From NCBI RefSeq assembly GCF_009907385.1, contig NZ_JAAATR010000042.1:186001-250000 (forward strand): a stretch of DNA of 64,000 nucleotides, written 5' to 3'. The notes under the pieces are model-generated. The model worked only from the letters and a program-made list of their open reading frames with translations, was not told the DNA's origin and did not search any database. This document shows positions 55,284-64,000 of the stretch, piece by piece. Each line of letters begins with the position of its first letter. Position 1 is the first letter of the stretch. The translations under genes were made by a program, and so were the position numbers. Source of the stretch: Atlantibacter hermannii (GTDB taxonomy: Bacteria > Pseudomonadota > Gammaproteobacteria > Enterobacterales > Enterobacteriaceae).

Positions 55284-55646
55284 ATGTCACAGCCGGACGC
55301 CATCATCCGCATCAAAAACTTACGCCTGCGCGCCTTTATCGGCATCAAGGAAGAAGAGATCGCCAACCGGCAGGATATCGTCATCAATGCAGCGATCCAC
55401 TACCCCGCCGATAAGGCGCGCACCAGTGAAGACATTGAGGACGCGTTAAATTATCGCACCATAACCAAAGCTATCATTCAGCACGTCGAGAATAACCGAT
55501 TCTCTTTGCTCGAAAAATTAACTCAGGATGTGCTCAATATCGTACGGGAACATCACTGGGTCACCTGTGCTGAAGTGGAGATCGATAAACTTCACGCGCT
55601 ACGCTATGCCGACTCGGTGTCGATGACCATGAGCTGGCGGGGCTAA
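55284..55646 (+). CDS. folX: Dihydroneopterin triphosphate 2'-epimerase
   Basis: A 120-aa member of the FolB/FolX tunnel fold. It epimerises dihydroneopterin triphosphate to the monapterin form, the route to tetrahydromonapterin. Motifs [30 protein letters not shown] and [15 protein letters not shown] match FolX rather than the FolB aldolase. Start set at 55284 behind TGGAGAAAG; an open extension upstream overlaps yfcG in another frame. yfcH follows after 18 bases. Confidence 0.95.
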   Translation: MSQPDAIIRIKNLRLRAFIGIKEEEIANRQDIVINAAIHYPADKARTSEDIEDALNYRTITKAIIQHVENNRFSLLEKLTQDVLNIVREHHWVTCAEVEIDKLHALRYADSVSMTMSWRG

Positions 55647-55664
55647 GCGCAACCGGGAGGTTGC

Positions 55665-56558
55665 ATGAATATTCTGGTTACCGGCGGCACCGGCCTGATT
55701 GGCCGCCATCTGGTGCCACGGCTGTTGGCGCTGGGGAATAACGTGACGGTCGTGACGCGCGATCCGGAAAAAGCGCGCACCCGGCTCGATCAGCGTATCA
55801 ACGTCTGGAAAGGCCTGTCCGACGCCCAGGATCTGGATGAGTTCGACGCCGTGATTAACCTGGCGGGCGAGCCTATCGCCGACAAGCGCTGGACGGCGGC
55901 GCAAAAACAGCGGCTGTGCCAGAGCCGCTGGCAAATCACCCAGCGTCTGGTCACGCTGATTAAAGCCAGCGATAACCCGCCGTCGGTGCTGATTTCCGGG
56001 TCAGCCACCGGTTATTACGGCGATCTCGGCGAAGTGGTGGTGACGGAAGACGAGCCCCCGCATAACGAATTTACCCATAAGCTGTGCGCCAAATGGGAGC
56101 AGATCGCCTGCCAGGCGCAAAGCGACAAAATCCGCGTTTGTCTGCTGCGCACCGGCGCGGTGTTCGCCCCGGAAGGCGGCATGTTGGGGAAAATCGTGCC
56201 GCTGTTCCGTACCGGTTTGGGCGGGCCGATGGGCAACGGGCGTCAGTATCTGGCCTGGATCCACGTCGACGATATGGTCAACGGCATTCTCTGGTTGCTG
56301 AATAACGATCTGCGCGGGCCGTTCAATATGGTGTCGCCTTACCCGGTCCGCAACGAGCAGTTCGCGCATACCCTGGGCCATGTCTTAAGCCGTCCGGCAA
56401 TCATCCGCGCTCCGGCGACCGCCATTAAGCTGATGATGGGGGAGTCCGCCGTGCTGGTGCTCGGCGGGCAACGGGCGCTGCCGAAGCGCCTTGAAGAGTC
56501 GGGGTTTGGCTTCCGCTGGTTCGATCTGGAAGAAGCGCTGCATGACGTGGTGCGGTAA
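55665..56558 (+). CDS. yfcH: Epimerase-family SDR protein YfcH
   Basis: A 297-aa extended SDR (SDR39U1-like). The NAD(P)-binding [11 protein letters not shown] is at residues 7-17; [13 protein letters not shown] follows, and the C-terminal DUF1731 domain ends with [16 protein letters not shown]. The family function is uncertain; a divisome-linked role has been proposed for homologues. Cotranscribed with folX in appearance, ending at a hairpin shared with dalT. Confidence 0.92.
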   Translation: MNILVTGGTGLIGRHLVPRLLALGNNVTVVTRDPEKARTRLDQRINVWKGLSDAQDLDEFDAVINLAGEPIADKRWTAAQKQRLCQSRWQITQRLVTLIKASDNPPSVLISGSATGYYGDLGEVVVTEDEPPHNEFTHKLCAKWEQIACQAQSDKIRVCLLRTGAVFAPEGGMLGKIVPLFRTGLGGPMGNGRQYLAWIHVDDMVNGILWLLNNDLRGPFNMVSPYPVRNEQFAHTLGHVLSRPAIIRAPATAIKLMMGESAVLVLGGQRALPKRLEESGFGFRWFDLEEALHDVVR

Positions 56559-56565
56559 ATAACAA

Positions 56566-56583
56566 GGGCCGCTATTGCGGCCC
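56566..56583. terminator. Hairpin between convergent yfcH and dalT
   Basis: A perfect 7-bp stem GGGCCGC/GCGGCCC (56566-56572 with 56577-56583) with a TATT loop, in the 31-base gap. On the minus strand TTGTTATTT follows, a modest T-rich end for dalT. Confidence 0.65.
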
Positions 56584-56589
56584 TGAATG

Positions 56590-57870
56590 TTAAATACGCT
56601 GTTGTGAATAGCCGTCCGAAGCCTCCACCGCTTTCGCGACCCGTTTAGGCTGCGGCACCTTGATGATAAAAGTCAGCACGCCAGCGAACAGATACAAACC
56701 GGTGTACGCCCACACCACGCCGACAATATCGAAAAACGGCAGGATCAGCGATGCGATGGCGGGCGCGACAAAGTTACTCATGCCAGCCGACAGATTATAA
56801 ATTGAAACCGCAGCGCCTTTATGATGCGGCTCAAGCGTAGGAAACACCGCCGTCATCGGCACAAAGGCGGCGACGAAAATCCCCAGCAGCACCGCCGGGA
56901 TCAGCGCTATGGCAAAATTGTGGCCCGCCCACATCGGCAGATAGTAAAACGACAGGCTGGCGATCGCCATGCCCAGGCAGCCGAACCAGCGTACCTGACG
57001 GATCCAGCCGATATACTCGCCCATAATTCCCCAAAAGATATTGGTGAAGATGGTGATAAAAAAGAACACCGCCCAGATTTGCAGCCATTCCGAAATGGTA
57101 AAACCAAGTCGATCGACAAACAGCAGCGGCATAACAATCGCGAAACCGAACAGCGACAGCGTGTTGATAATGCGGATAAGACATGCGTAGAACACGTCCC
57201 GGTTGGTAAACAGGATCGTCACCGCCCGGGAAAGCTCGGTCATTTTCTCTTTCATCGGCAGATTCACCCGAGAGCGATCCACCGGCACGTTGCGCAGGCT
57301 GATCAGCGCCGTCACGCCGCCCACGGCTACCCAGCCAATCGCCATCCACAGGGTGCCGGTCTCGCCCATCATCGGAATGGTAAAGCTCGGCAGATAGCTG
57401 CCGACCACGCCGATGCCCACAGAGTACATTGCCCAGAACCAGCCGGTCGCCGCCGCCAGTTTCTCACGCGGTAACACCTGCACCAGCATCATCATGAACG
57501 AGTAGATAAACAGCGGATAAGCCAGGCCGCGAATACCGTAAAACAGCAGCATCAGCGGATAATTGCGCATCCCGAGCCCCAGCGCCATAAACAGCGCGTG
57601 CATCACGCACCACAGCACAAAGCCGATTGCCATGGCTTTTTGCGGGGTGATCAGTTCCGCCACGACGCCGGAGGCCCAGGCCGCCAGCGCGGCGGCAAAA
57701 CCGTAAACGGCAAAGACCATTGCCGACTGCGCCGGACTGAATCCCATGTCGGTAATGTGTTTTGACAGGAACGCCATCTCGAAACCATCGCCGCTCATAA
57801 AAATGGCGATAGCGATAAAACCCCACAGCAGATGTTTGGGTAACCCAAACCAGTATTGTTGCGATTGCAT
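56590..57870 (-). CDS. dalT: D-arabinitol MFS transporter
   Basis: A 426-aa major facilitator resembling Klebsiella DalT and RbtT (polyol permeases). Twelve segments are evident; motifs include FMSGDGFEMAFLSKHI, YGIRGLAYPLFIYSF, GWFWAMYSVGIGVVGSY and a long central loop near residue 200. Start at ATG 57870 (MQSQQYWFGLP) behind GAGGAAG; a GTG six codons upstream is less likely. It follows dalK by 71 bases and is last in the dal operon. The substrate is inferred from dalD and dalK; ribitol or another pentitol cannot be excluded. Confidence 0.9.
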   Translation of the reverse strand: MQSQQYWFGLPKHLLWGFIAIAIFMSGDGFEMAFLSKHITDMGFSPAQSAMVFAVYGFAAALAAWASGVVAELITPQKAMAIGFVLWCVMHALFMALGLGMRNYPLMLLFYGIRGLAYPLFIYSFMMMLVQVLPREKLAAATGWFWAMYSVGIGVVGSYLPSFTIPMMGETGTLWMAIGWVAVGGVTALISLRNVPVDRSRVNLPMKEKMTELSRAVTILFTNRDVFYACLIRIINTLSLFGFAIVMPLLFVDRLGFTISEWLQIWAVFFFITIFTNIFWGIMGEYIGWIRQVRWFGCLGMAIASLSFYYLPMWAGHNFAIALIPAVLLGIFVAAFVPMTAVFPTLEPHHKGAAVSIYNLSAGMSNFVAPAIASLILPFFDIVGVVWAYTGLYLFAGVLTFIIKVPQPKRVAKAVEASDGYSQQRI

Positions 57871-57941
57871 CACAATCTTCCTCTTCACAGGGTACAGGGG
57901 GCCAGGCGTCGGTGTCCGCGCCTGGCATTTATCATCATCAG

Positions 57942-59408
57942 TCAGGGTAAGAGCGCGCGGGCCTGGCGCTGTTGCTGATACAGCAGACGGAACAGCGCGA
58001 GGCGTTTTTCCAGCCAGCCCTGGCGCGCGCTGCCGGGTTCGAACGTTTGCTGAACGGGCGGCTTACGGCAAACCGTTTGCTCATCGGCACCGCAGGCCAG
58101 CCAGGCTAACCGCGCCGCGCCTAACGCTCCCGAAGAGCTGGCCGGATGGGTGACAACGCTGACGTCGAGAACATCGGCAATCAACTGCGCCCACAGCGTG
58201 CTGCGCGCGCCGCCGCCGGTCAGACTGCAACGGGTGATGGTTTGCCGGGCGTCGCCCAGCACGTCCATGCCGTCCGCCAGGCCGAACGCCACGCCTTCAA
58301 TCACCGCATAGCCCAGCAGCGCGCGGCGAGTTTCATGGCGCAGGTTGAAGAAACTGCCGCTGGCCTCGGGATCGTTGTGCGGCGTACGCTCGCCGCTCAG
58401 GTACGGTAAGAACAGCGGCGCGCGCTGTTTCTCCTCGTCGGTTAACAGCGCCATCTCTTCCATAAGCTGGCTTTCCGTTACGCCGAGCAGATTACATACC
58501 CAGCGCAGGCAGCTGGCGGCGCTGAGCATCACGCTCATCTGATGCCAGCGCCCGGGCAGCGCGTGGCAGAACGCGTGCACGCCGGAGGACGGATCGGCCT
58601 GGAGCGCGTCATTGACCACAAATATCACCCCGGAGGTGCCGAGCGAGATCAGCGCATCGCCGGGATTTACCGCGCCGACGCCCACCGCCGAGGTGGCGTT
58701 GTCGCCGCCGCCGCCGGCAATCACCACGTCTGCGCTTAAGCCCCATTCGGTCGCCAGCGCCGCATCCAGCGTGGCGCTAACGTCGCTGCCTTCCACCAGG
58801 CGCGGCATCTGCTCGCGGCGCAAATCCGTGGCCGCCAGCAAGGCGTCGGACCAGTCGCGTTTTGCCACGTCAAGCCACAGTGTGCCTGCCGCGTCGGAGG
58901 GATCGCTCACGAACTCGCCGGTTAAGCGCCAGCGCAGATAATCTTTTGGCAGCAGCACTTTATCGATCTGTTTAAAAATGTCCGGTTCATGACGCGCCAC
59001 CCAGGCCAGCTTCGGCGCAGTAAAACCCGGCATGATCATATTGGCGCTGAGGGTCATGATTTCTGGATGGCGCTCGCGCAGGTCGTCGCACTCCCGGTGG
59101 CTTCGCGTGTCGTTCCACAGGATGCAGGGGCGCAGCACCTCGCCCTGTTTATCCAGCAGTACCGCGCCGTGCATCTGGCCGGACAGGCCGATGGCGCGGA
59201 TCGCCGCCCAGGCTTCCGGCGCCTGCTGGCGCAACGCCGCCACAACCTGACAGGTGGCCTGCCACCAGGCCTGCGGGTCCTGTTCCGCCCAGAGGGGTTG
59301 CGGGCGCTGTACGGTCAGGGCGGCATGTTGCGCAGCGATAATCTCGCCCTGCTCATTAATCACCAGCGCTTTCAGTTCTGATGTGCCGATATCGATTCCC
59401 AGATACAT
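57942..59408 (-). CDS. dalK: D-xylulokinase of the arabinitol operon
   Basis: FGGY-family kinase (488 aa) phosphorylating D-xylulose, the product of DalD, to enter the pentose phosphate pathway. Visible are the N-terminal GIDIGTSELKALV phosphate motif, SGQMHGAVLLD, the AGGGGDNATSAVGVGAV signature, LGTSGVIFVV, and SLTGGGARSTLWAQL at the C-terminus. It lies 10 bases after dalD. A separate chromosomal xylB is expected elsewhere, so this would be a dedicated copy. Confidence 0.93.
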   Translation of the reverse strand: MYLGIDIGTSELKALVINEQGEIIAAQHAALTVQRPQPLWAEQDPQAWWQATCQVVAALRQQAPEAWAAIRAIGLSGQMHGAVLLDKQGEVLRPCILWNDTRSHRECDDLRERHPEIMTLSANMIMPGFTAPKLAWVARHEPDIFKQIDKVLLPKDYLRWRLTGEFVSDPSDAAGTLWLDVAKRDWSDALLAATDLRREQMPRLVEGSDVSATLDAALATEWGLSADVVIAGGGGDNATSAVGVGAVNPGDALISLGTSGVIFVVNDALQADPSSGVHAFCHALPGRWHQMSVMLSAASCLRWVCNLLGVTESQLMEEMALLTDEEKQRAPLFLPYLSGERTPHNDPEASGSFFNLRHETRRALLGYAVIEGVAFGLADGMDVLGDARQTITRCSLTGGGARSTLWAQLIADVLDVSVVTHPASSSGALGAARLAWLACGADEQTVCRKPPVQQTFEPGSARQGWLEKRLALFRLLYQQQRQARALLP

Positions 59409-59418
59409 AGCGCCCCCG

Positions 59419-60813
59419 TTACGCAGTCAGCGGTTGTGCGGCGGTTTCGTTCACCCAGGCTTCCATCCGGGCGACAGTACGCACCATCAGCGCATGAAAC
59501 GCATCGTTACCCGCCAGCTCCGCGAACAACGCCTCATCCGAGGTAAAGGCTTTCAGCGGATCGGAACCGGCAAACAGCGCGCGGACAGTGTCGGGCTGCA
59601 TAACGCCATCCTGATATTCATACGGCAGATCCCCCTGCGCCCAGCGCTGGAGGAACAGGTAAAACAGCGCCGGAAGCACCGCGCTGGCCTGCGGCTCGCT
59701 GCCGCGCGCATAGCACTGGATTAAGGTCGGCGTCACCATGCCGGGGATTTTTGACAGCCCGTCGGCGGCGACGCGCTGGTTGGTATCTTTGATATGCGGA
59801 TTGCTAAAACGCGCCAGCACTACATCGCGATAGTCGCCTAAATCCAGCGGACTCGGGGTCAGAGACGGGATCACGTCCTGTGACACGTATTCCCAGGCCA
59901 GCTGGCGGATCACCGGATGACGGGTGCTGTCGTCGATGTAAGAAAGCCCGATCAGCGTTCCCGCCCAGGCGATGCAACTGTGAGTGGCGTTAAGAATGCG
60001 GATTTTGGCTTCTTCCCAGGGCAGCACCGAATCCACCAGCTCTACGCCGACCTTCTCCAGCGCCGGGCGTCCGGCGATGAAATCATCTTCAATCACCCAC
60101 TGAATAAACGACTCGCCCATCACCGGCACAGCGTCCTGACTCCCCGTTGCCGCCCTGACGCGTTCCGCCACGTCCGGCGTCGGGCGCGGCGTGATGCGGT
60201 CAACCATGGTATTCGGCGAAGTGGTACTGGCGCTCACCCAGTCATACAGCGCCGTTTCCTGCTTCGCTTTCAGGAACGAGAGAAAGCCGTGACGAAAGCG
60301 CTCGCCGTTATGGCGTAAGTTATCGCAGTTCAGCAAGGTAACTGGCGCGCCGCCCAACTCAACGCGGCGTTTCAGGATGCGGGTGAGCGCGCCGTAAAGG
60401 GTGCGAATACCGCCCGCTAAATCCGCCTTCACATCCGCCTGAGTCAGATCCAGTTCGTGTTCTGGCGTGAGGTAATAGCCGCTTTCGGTGACGGTAAAGG
60501 CGATAACGCGGGTTTGGGGATTTGCGCCCTGCTCCACCAGCGCGCTGATTTGTGCGTCCCACGGCAGGATTTTTTTGACAGAGGAAATGTGCTCGTAATG
60601 ACGCTCGCCCTCCGGTGAAACGGTTTCCAGCACATAAGCGCCCTGCTGCTTGTCCAGTTGCGTAAGCAAGGCGTTGGCGTCATCGCGAATATTTCCCAGC
60701 GCAATATGCCAGCTGTCGTCGCCCTGCTCGCGCAGTTTGTGTAAATACCACGCCTGATGAGCCCGATGGAAAGAACCGGCGCCAATATGCATCCACACGC
60801 TTTGATTATTCAT
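59419..60813 (-). CDS. dalD: D-arabinitol 4-dehydrogenase
   Basis: Polyol-specific long-chain dehydrogenase of the mannitol-dehydrogenase type (464 aa), NAD-dependent, oxidising D-arabinitol to D-xylulose. The nucleotide-binding start is [16 protein letters not shown]; the catalytic lysine region and conserved histidine lie in [21 protein letters not shown], quoted in part; [15 protein letters not shown] is also typical. Start set at 60813 ([11 protein letters not shown]) by alignment with Klebsiella DalD; an ATG nine codons upstream would place the coding start inside the operator region. Confidence 0.94.
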   Translation of the reverse strand: MNNQSVWMHIGAGSFHRAHQAWYLHKLREQGDDSWHIALGNIRDDANALLTQLDKQQGAYVLETVSPEGERHYEHISSVKKILPWDAQISALVEQGANPQTRVIAFTVTESGYYLTPEHELDLTQADVKADLAGGIRTLYGALTRILKRRVELGGAPVTLLNCDNLRHNGERFRHGFLSFLKAKQETALYDWVSASTTSPNTMVDRITPRPTPDVAERVRAATGSQDAVPVMGESFIQWVIEDDFIAGRPALEKVGVELVDSVLPWEEAKIRILNATHSCIAWAGTLIGLSYIDDSTRHPVIRQLAWEYVSQDVIPSLTPSPLDLGDYRDVVLARFSNPHIKDTNQRVAADGLSKIPGMVTPTLIQCYARGSEPQASAVLPALFYLFLQRWAQGDLPYEYQDGVMQPDTVRALFAGSDPLKAFTSDEALFAELAGNDAFHALMVRTVARMEAWVNETAAQPLTA

Positions 60814-60829
60814 ACACACCCCACACTGA

Positions 60830-60947
60830 GTATTTGCCAATTAAATGAGCATTTGCCCGTTTCAGGTATGTTAGTCGCCAGCCGCCGATCCTTTCCGGGA
60901 GTCGCGTCACAAAACCAATCTTTTGCCCTTTTAGTTGGCAAATGCCC
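60830..60947. promoter_or_regulatory. dalD/dalR intergenic region with paired operator-like repeats
   Basis: Two copies of a 22-base motif, GYATTTGCCAAYTAAAWGRGCA, in opposite orientation: + strand at 60830-60851 and - strand at 60924-60945, 18 of 22 positions identical. Their centres are about 93-94 bases apart, near nine helical turns, which suits looping by a multimeric regulator. A CRP-like half-match (CGGGA-N6-TCACA) lies between at 60896-60911. The DalR assignment is inference from position. Confidence 0.6.
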
Positions 60948-61005
60948 ATTTTTGATATTTCTCGAGGCGCGATACACTACTGGCAGTTGAATAAGGGATT
61001 ACGCT

Positions 61006-61953
61006 ATGAGCAGAGAAGAGAAAAAACAGGAACAGGCTGCGCGGGCTGCATGGATGTATTACGTGGCAGGGCTGACCCAACAGGAAATCGCCAAAACGCT
61101 CGGGTTATCCCGGCAAGTGGCGCAGCGCTTAATTTCCTCGGCGCGCGAACAGGGCATGGTAAGCGTGAAAATCGCCCATCCGGTTACCCACTGCCTGAAG
61201 CTGGCGGCGGCGCTACAGGAAAAATACGCGCTGTCGCTGTGCCGGGTGGTGCCGTCCGCCTCGCTGGACAACGAGGCTATTCAGCAGATGCTGGCGGTGG
61301 AAGGCGCGGAAGTGATGTCACAGTACATCGCCGAAGAGCAGCCGCAAGTCTTTGGCGTGGGTTCCGGGAAAACCTTACGCTCGATTATCGATGCCCTGCC
61401 CTGGACCGAACGCCCGCAGCACCACTGCGTGTCGATGATCGGGGCCATCGCCCGCGATGATTCGGGTACCCGTTATGATGTGCCGCTGCGGATGGCGGAA
61501 AAAATGCAGGGCAAATACTTTTTCGTCCCCGCGCCGCTGTACGCGGACAGCCCGGAGGACAAAGCGATGTGGTGCCAGCATCAGGTCTACCAGCGAGTCG
61601 CCGCCCGCGCGCTGAATGCGCACGTCGCTTTTTTAGGCATCGGGGATGTGTCAATTGGCTGCCCGCTGAATGCGGAAGGATTTATCACCGACGAGCAGGT
61701 GCGCAGTCTTGAAAAACGCGGCGTGGCGGGAGAAATGCTGGGCCATTTTTTCGATCATAATGGCGAGCGCATCATTGGTGAACTGGATGAACTGTTAACC
61801 AGCGTGCCGCTGGAAAGCCATACCCCGCGTCCGATCATTGGCTTTGCGGGTGGAGAGAAGAAATATCCCGCCATCCGGGCGGCGCTGCGCGGCGGCTGGG
61901 TTTGCGGATTAGTGACCGACGAAGCCAGCGCGCTCAGGCTGCTGGACGAATAG
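61006..61953 (+). CDS. dalR: SorC-family regulator of the arabinitol operon
   Basis: A 315-aa SorC/DeoR-type regulator. The N-terminal helix-turn-helix is YYVAGLTQQEIAKTLGLSRQV AQRLIS (quoted in part), followed by a sugar-phosphate-isomerase-like ligand domain with FGVGSGKTLRSIIDAL and HVAFLGIGDVSIGCP. It diverges from dalDKT across a 192-base region with paired repeats, as in Klebsiella dal and rbt systems. Activator or repressor cannot be decided; family members such as RbtR-type proteins are repressors released by the polyol or ketose. Confidence 0.88.
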   Translation: MSREEKKQEQAARAAWMYYVAGLTQQEIAKTLGLSRQVAQRLISSAREQGMVSVKIAHPVTHCLKLAAALQEKYALSLCRVVPSASLDNEAIQQMLAVEGAEVMSQYIAEEQPQVFGVGSGKTLRSIIDALPWTERPQHHCVSMIGAIARDDSGTRYDVPLRMAEKMQGKYFFVPAPLYADSPEDKAMWCQHQVYQRVAARALNAHVAFLGIGDVSIGCPLNAEGFITDEQVRSLEKRGVAGEMLGHFFDHNGERIIGELDELLTSVPLESHTPRPIIGFAGGEKKYPAIRAALRGGWVCGLVTDEASALRLLDE

Positions 61954-61959
61954 CGCGTG

Positions 61960-61992
61960 AACGGGAAAGCGCCGGATGCGGGCTTTCCCGTT
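61960..61992. terminator. Bidirectional hairpin between dalR and hisP
   Basis: A perfect 11-bp stem AACGGGAAAGC/GCTTTCCCGTT (61960-61970 with 61982-61992) with an 11-base loop between convergent genes. No marked T-tract on either side. Confidence 0.6.
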
Positions 61993-62004
61993 GAGTGAAC
62001 AGAG

Positions 62005-62778
62005 TTACTTCAGCGAGCCTTTCAGGAACTGCTGCAGGCGCTGGCTTTTCGGGTTGTTAAACAGCTCGTCCGGCGCGCCCTCTTCTTCGATTTTCCCCTG
62101 ATGCAGGAAAATCACATGGCTGGAGACGTGGCGGGCAAACTCCATTTCGTGGGTCACCACCACCATGGTTTTACCCTCTTCCGCCAGCTTCTGCATGATG
62201 CGCAAGACTTCGCCCACCAGCTCCGGATCCAGCGCGGAGGTCGGCTCATCGAACAGCAGCACTTCCGGCTCCATGGCCAACGCACGGGCGATAGATACGC
62301 GCTGCTGCTGGCCGCCGGAAAGATGCACCGGATATTTCCCCTGGGCGCGGGCGTCGATGCCCACTTTCTCAAGGTATTTTACCGCGCGTTCGCGAGCTTC
62401 CTGCTTGCTCAGCCCCAGCACCTGCACCGGCGCTTCCATGACGTTTTCCAGCACCGTCATGTGGCTCCACAGGTTGAAGTGCTGGAACACCATAGTCAGA
62501 CGGGTACGCAGCAGGCGCAGCTGGTTTTTATCCGCGACCTTCAACTGACCGTCTTTATCGCGCACCAGACCGATATTCTGGTTATTTACCACGATGGTGC
62601 CTTCGCTCGGTTTTTCGAGGAAGTTGATGCAGCGTAAAAAAGTACTTTTACCCGAGCCTGAGGAACCGATGATGCTGATCACATCCCCGGCATTGGCCTT
62701 AAGCGAGACCCCTTTAAGCACTTCATGTTCGCCGTAGCGTTTGTGCAGGTCGGTAACGTTTAATTTATTATCAGACAT
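62005..62778 (-). CDS. hisP: Histidine/basic amino acid ABC transporter ATPase
   Basis: ABC ATPase (257 aa) of the histidine and lysine-arginine-ornithine uptake system, a dimer on the cytoplasmic face of HisQM. Walker A is [10 protein letters not shown], the signature is [16 protein letters not shown], Walker B is [12 protein letters not shown], and the switch histidine is in VVTHEM. It starts 11 bases after hisM. The periplasmic binding proteins HisJ and ArgT are expected beyond the right edge. Confidence 0.97.
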   Translation of the reverse strand: MSDNKLNVTDLHKRYGEHEVLKGVSLKANAGDVISIIGSSGSGKSTFLRCINFLEKPSEGTIVVNNQNIGLVRDKDGQLKVADKNQLRLLRTRLTMVFQHFNLWSHMTVLENVMEAPVQVLGLSKQEARERAVKYLEKVGIDARAQGKYPVHLSGGQQQRVSIARALAMEPEVLLFDEPTSALDPELVGEVLRIMQKLAEEGKTMVVVTHEMEFARHVSSHVIFLHQGKIEEEGAPDELFNNPKSQRLQQFLKGSLK

Positions 62779-62789
62779 TGGAGGGCCAC

Positions 62790-63506
62790 TCAGTGCGTAG
62801 AAGCAGGTTTAACATGCCCTAACCAGCGCCGCTCCGCGCGGCGGAACAGGCTAATCAGAACATAGGAGATAATCAGGTACAGCACCGCCGCGATGCCGAA
62901 GGCGGTAAACGGCTGGTAGGTCGCCGAGTTGATATCGCGGGCGATTTTCAGCAGATCCGGTACGGTGGCGGTAAACGCCAGCGCCGTGGAGTGCAGCATC
63001 AAAATCACTTCGTTGCTGTATGCCGGCAGCGCGATACGCAGCGCCGAGGGCAGAATAATGCAGCGGTACATCTTAACGCGCGAAAAACCATAGGCGCGCG
63101 CCGCTTCGATTTCACCGTGGGGAACCGAGCGGATCGCCCCGGCGAAAATCTCGGTGGTATAGGCGCAGGTGTTGAGCGTCAGCGCCAGCACGGTACAGTT
63201 CAGGCCGCTGCGGAAAAACGCGTTCAGCAGTTCGGTGCCCTTCACCACTTCCAGGGTATACATCCCGGAGTAAAACACCAGCAGCTGCACGTACAGCGGC
63301 GTGCCGCGGAACACATAGGTAAACAGCCAGATGGGAAACTGGATGAATTTATTACTGGAGACGCGGCCGATGGCGAGAAACACTGCCAGAATGCCGCCCA
63401 TCACCACCGACGAAATCAGCAGCCACAGGGTGATCGCTACCCCGGTAAAACGATAACCGTCGGTCCACAGCAGGGATTTCCAGTATTCCTGAATAATTTC
63501 GATCAC
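62790..63506 (-). CDS. hisM: Histidine ABC transporter permease HisM
   Basis: Inner-membrane permease (238 aa, five helices) of the HisQMP complex. The EAA loop that contacts HisP reads [20 protein letters not shown]. The [16 protein letters not shown] segment is typical of polar amino acid permeases. Its start overlaps the hisQ stop by 4 bases. Confidence 0.97.
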   Translation of the reverse strand: MIEIIQEYWKSLLWTDGYRFTGVAITLWLLISSVVMGGILAVFLAIGRVSSNKFIQFPIWLFTYVFRGTPLYVQLLVFYSGMYTLEVVKGTELLNAFFRSGLNCTVLALTLNTCAYTTEIFAGAIRSVPHGEIEAARAYGFSRVKMYRCIILPSALRIALPAYSNEVILMLHSTALAFTATVPDLLKIARDINSATYQPFTAFGIAAVLYLIISYVLISLFRRAERRWLGHVKPASTH

Positions 63507-64000
63507 AGGTCAGCCCTCTTCACGCCCACGGTATAACGACGCTCCAGCAGCAGCAGAACGCCGTTGGACACGGTGGTAAACACTAAATAAATCACACCGC
63601 AGACCACGGCGAAATAGAACGGCTCCCAGGTACTTTTCCCGGCGAGCTGGGTAGCTTTGACCACATCTTCCAGGCCCAGCAGCGAGACCAGCGCGGTGGC
63701 TTTAAGGATCACCTGCCAGTTATTGCCAATCCCCGGCAGCGCAAAGCGCATCATCGCGGGGAACAGAATGCGGCGGAAAGTCTGCGCGTTGGTAAACCCA
63801 AACGCGGTAGCGGCTTCGATATGCCCTTTCGGCACCGCCATAAACGCGCCGCGAAAAGTTTCGGTGAAGTAAGCGCCGTAGATAAAGCCCAGCGTGATGA
63901 TACCCGCAACCATCGGGTCGATATCAAACTGCGCCAGACCCAGCGCGTCGGTCACGGTATTCAGCGCGATTTGCAGCCCGTAGAAGATAAGCAACATCAA
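63503..64000 (-). CDS. hisQ: Histidine ABC transporter permease HisQ (C-terminal part)
   Basis: Partner permease of HisM. The gene is cut by the right window edge, leaving about 165 of roughly 228 residues; the true start lies beyond base 64000. The EAA loop IEAATAFGFTNAQTFRRILF, conserved TETFRGAFMAVPKG and C-terminal helices are present. It overlaps hisM by 4 bases. Confidence 0.95.
   Translation of the reverse strand: MMLLIFYGLQIALNTVTDALGLAQFDIDPMVAGIITLGFIYGAYFTETFRGAFMAVPKGHIEAATAFGFTNAQTFRRILFPAMMRFALPGIGNNWQVILKATALVSLLGLEDVVKATQLAGKSTWEPFYFAVVCGVIYLVFTTVSNGVLLLLERRYTVGVKRADL

Overview
The window is an ordinary stretch of chromosome from a member of the Enterobacteriaceae. Nearly every gene is recognisable as the counterpart of the E. 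coli K-12 nrdA-to-hisQ region, in the same order and orientation. Protein similarity to E. coli looks very high throughout. The differences in gene content (a katA-type catalase, a D-arabinitol operon, no arn genes here) suggest a Klebsiella/Enterobacter/Kosakonia-like genus rather than Escherichia. I cannot fix the genus without a search. No tRNA, rRNA, IS element, prophage or CRISPR array was seen.

Layout. 1-2222: end of nrdA, nrdB and yfaE (class Ia ribonucleotide reductase and its ferredoxin). 2262-7936: divergent glpT and glpABC (glycerol-3-phosphate uptake and anaerobic oxidation). 7974-12137: rhmRDTA, L-rhamnonate catabolism, on the minus strand. 12337-16409: yfaY, yfaZ, an inserted katA-like catalase, nudI. 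16411-23408: menFDHBCE, menaquinone synthesis. 23524-25331: elaB, elaA, rbn. 25374-40366: the complete 13-gene nuo operon (complex I, fused nuoCD). 40981-44785: lrhA, alaA, yfbR. 44788-48447: yfbS, hxpA, yfbU, yfbV. 48778-52202: ackA-pta. 52584-56558: yfcD, yfcE, yfcF, yfcG, folX, yfcH. 56590-61953: dalTKD with divergent dalR. 62005-64000: hisP, hisM and a partial hisQ.

Functional theme. Several blocks belong to respiration and mixed anaerobic metabolism: GlpABC passes electrons to menaquinone made by the Men enzymes, Nuo feeds NADH electrons into the same pool, and Pta-AckA makes ATP and acetate. Two sugar-acid or polyol modules (rhm and dal) carry their own regulators, each with repeat motifs in its upstream region that look like operators.

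Compared with the E. coli order as I remember it, several blocks are absent here: inaA and glpQ, ais-arnBCADTEF-pmrD, the yfbK-yfbP group, yfcC and yfcI. Two blocks are present in their place or nearby: katA and dal. I found no previously undescribed multi-gene system. The points most worth a second look are the candidate DalR and RhmR operators, an OxyR-like site upstream of katA, a structured alaA leader, and an unrecognised short reading frame after pta.
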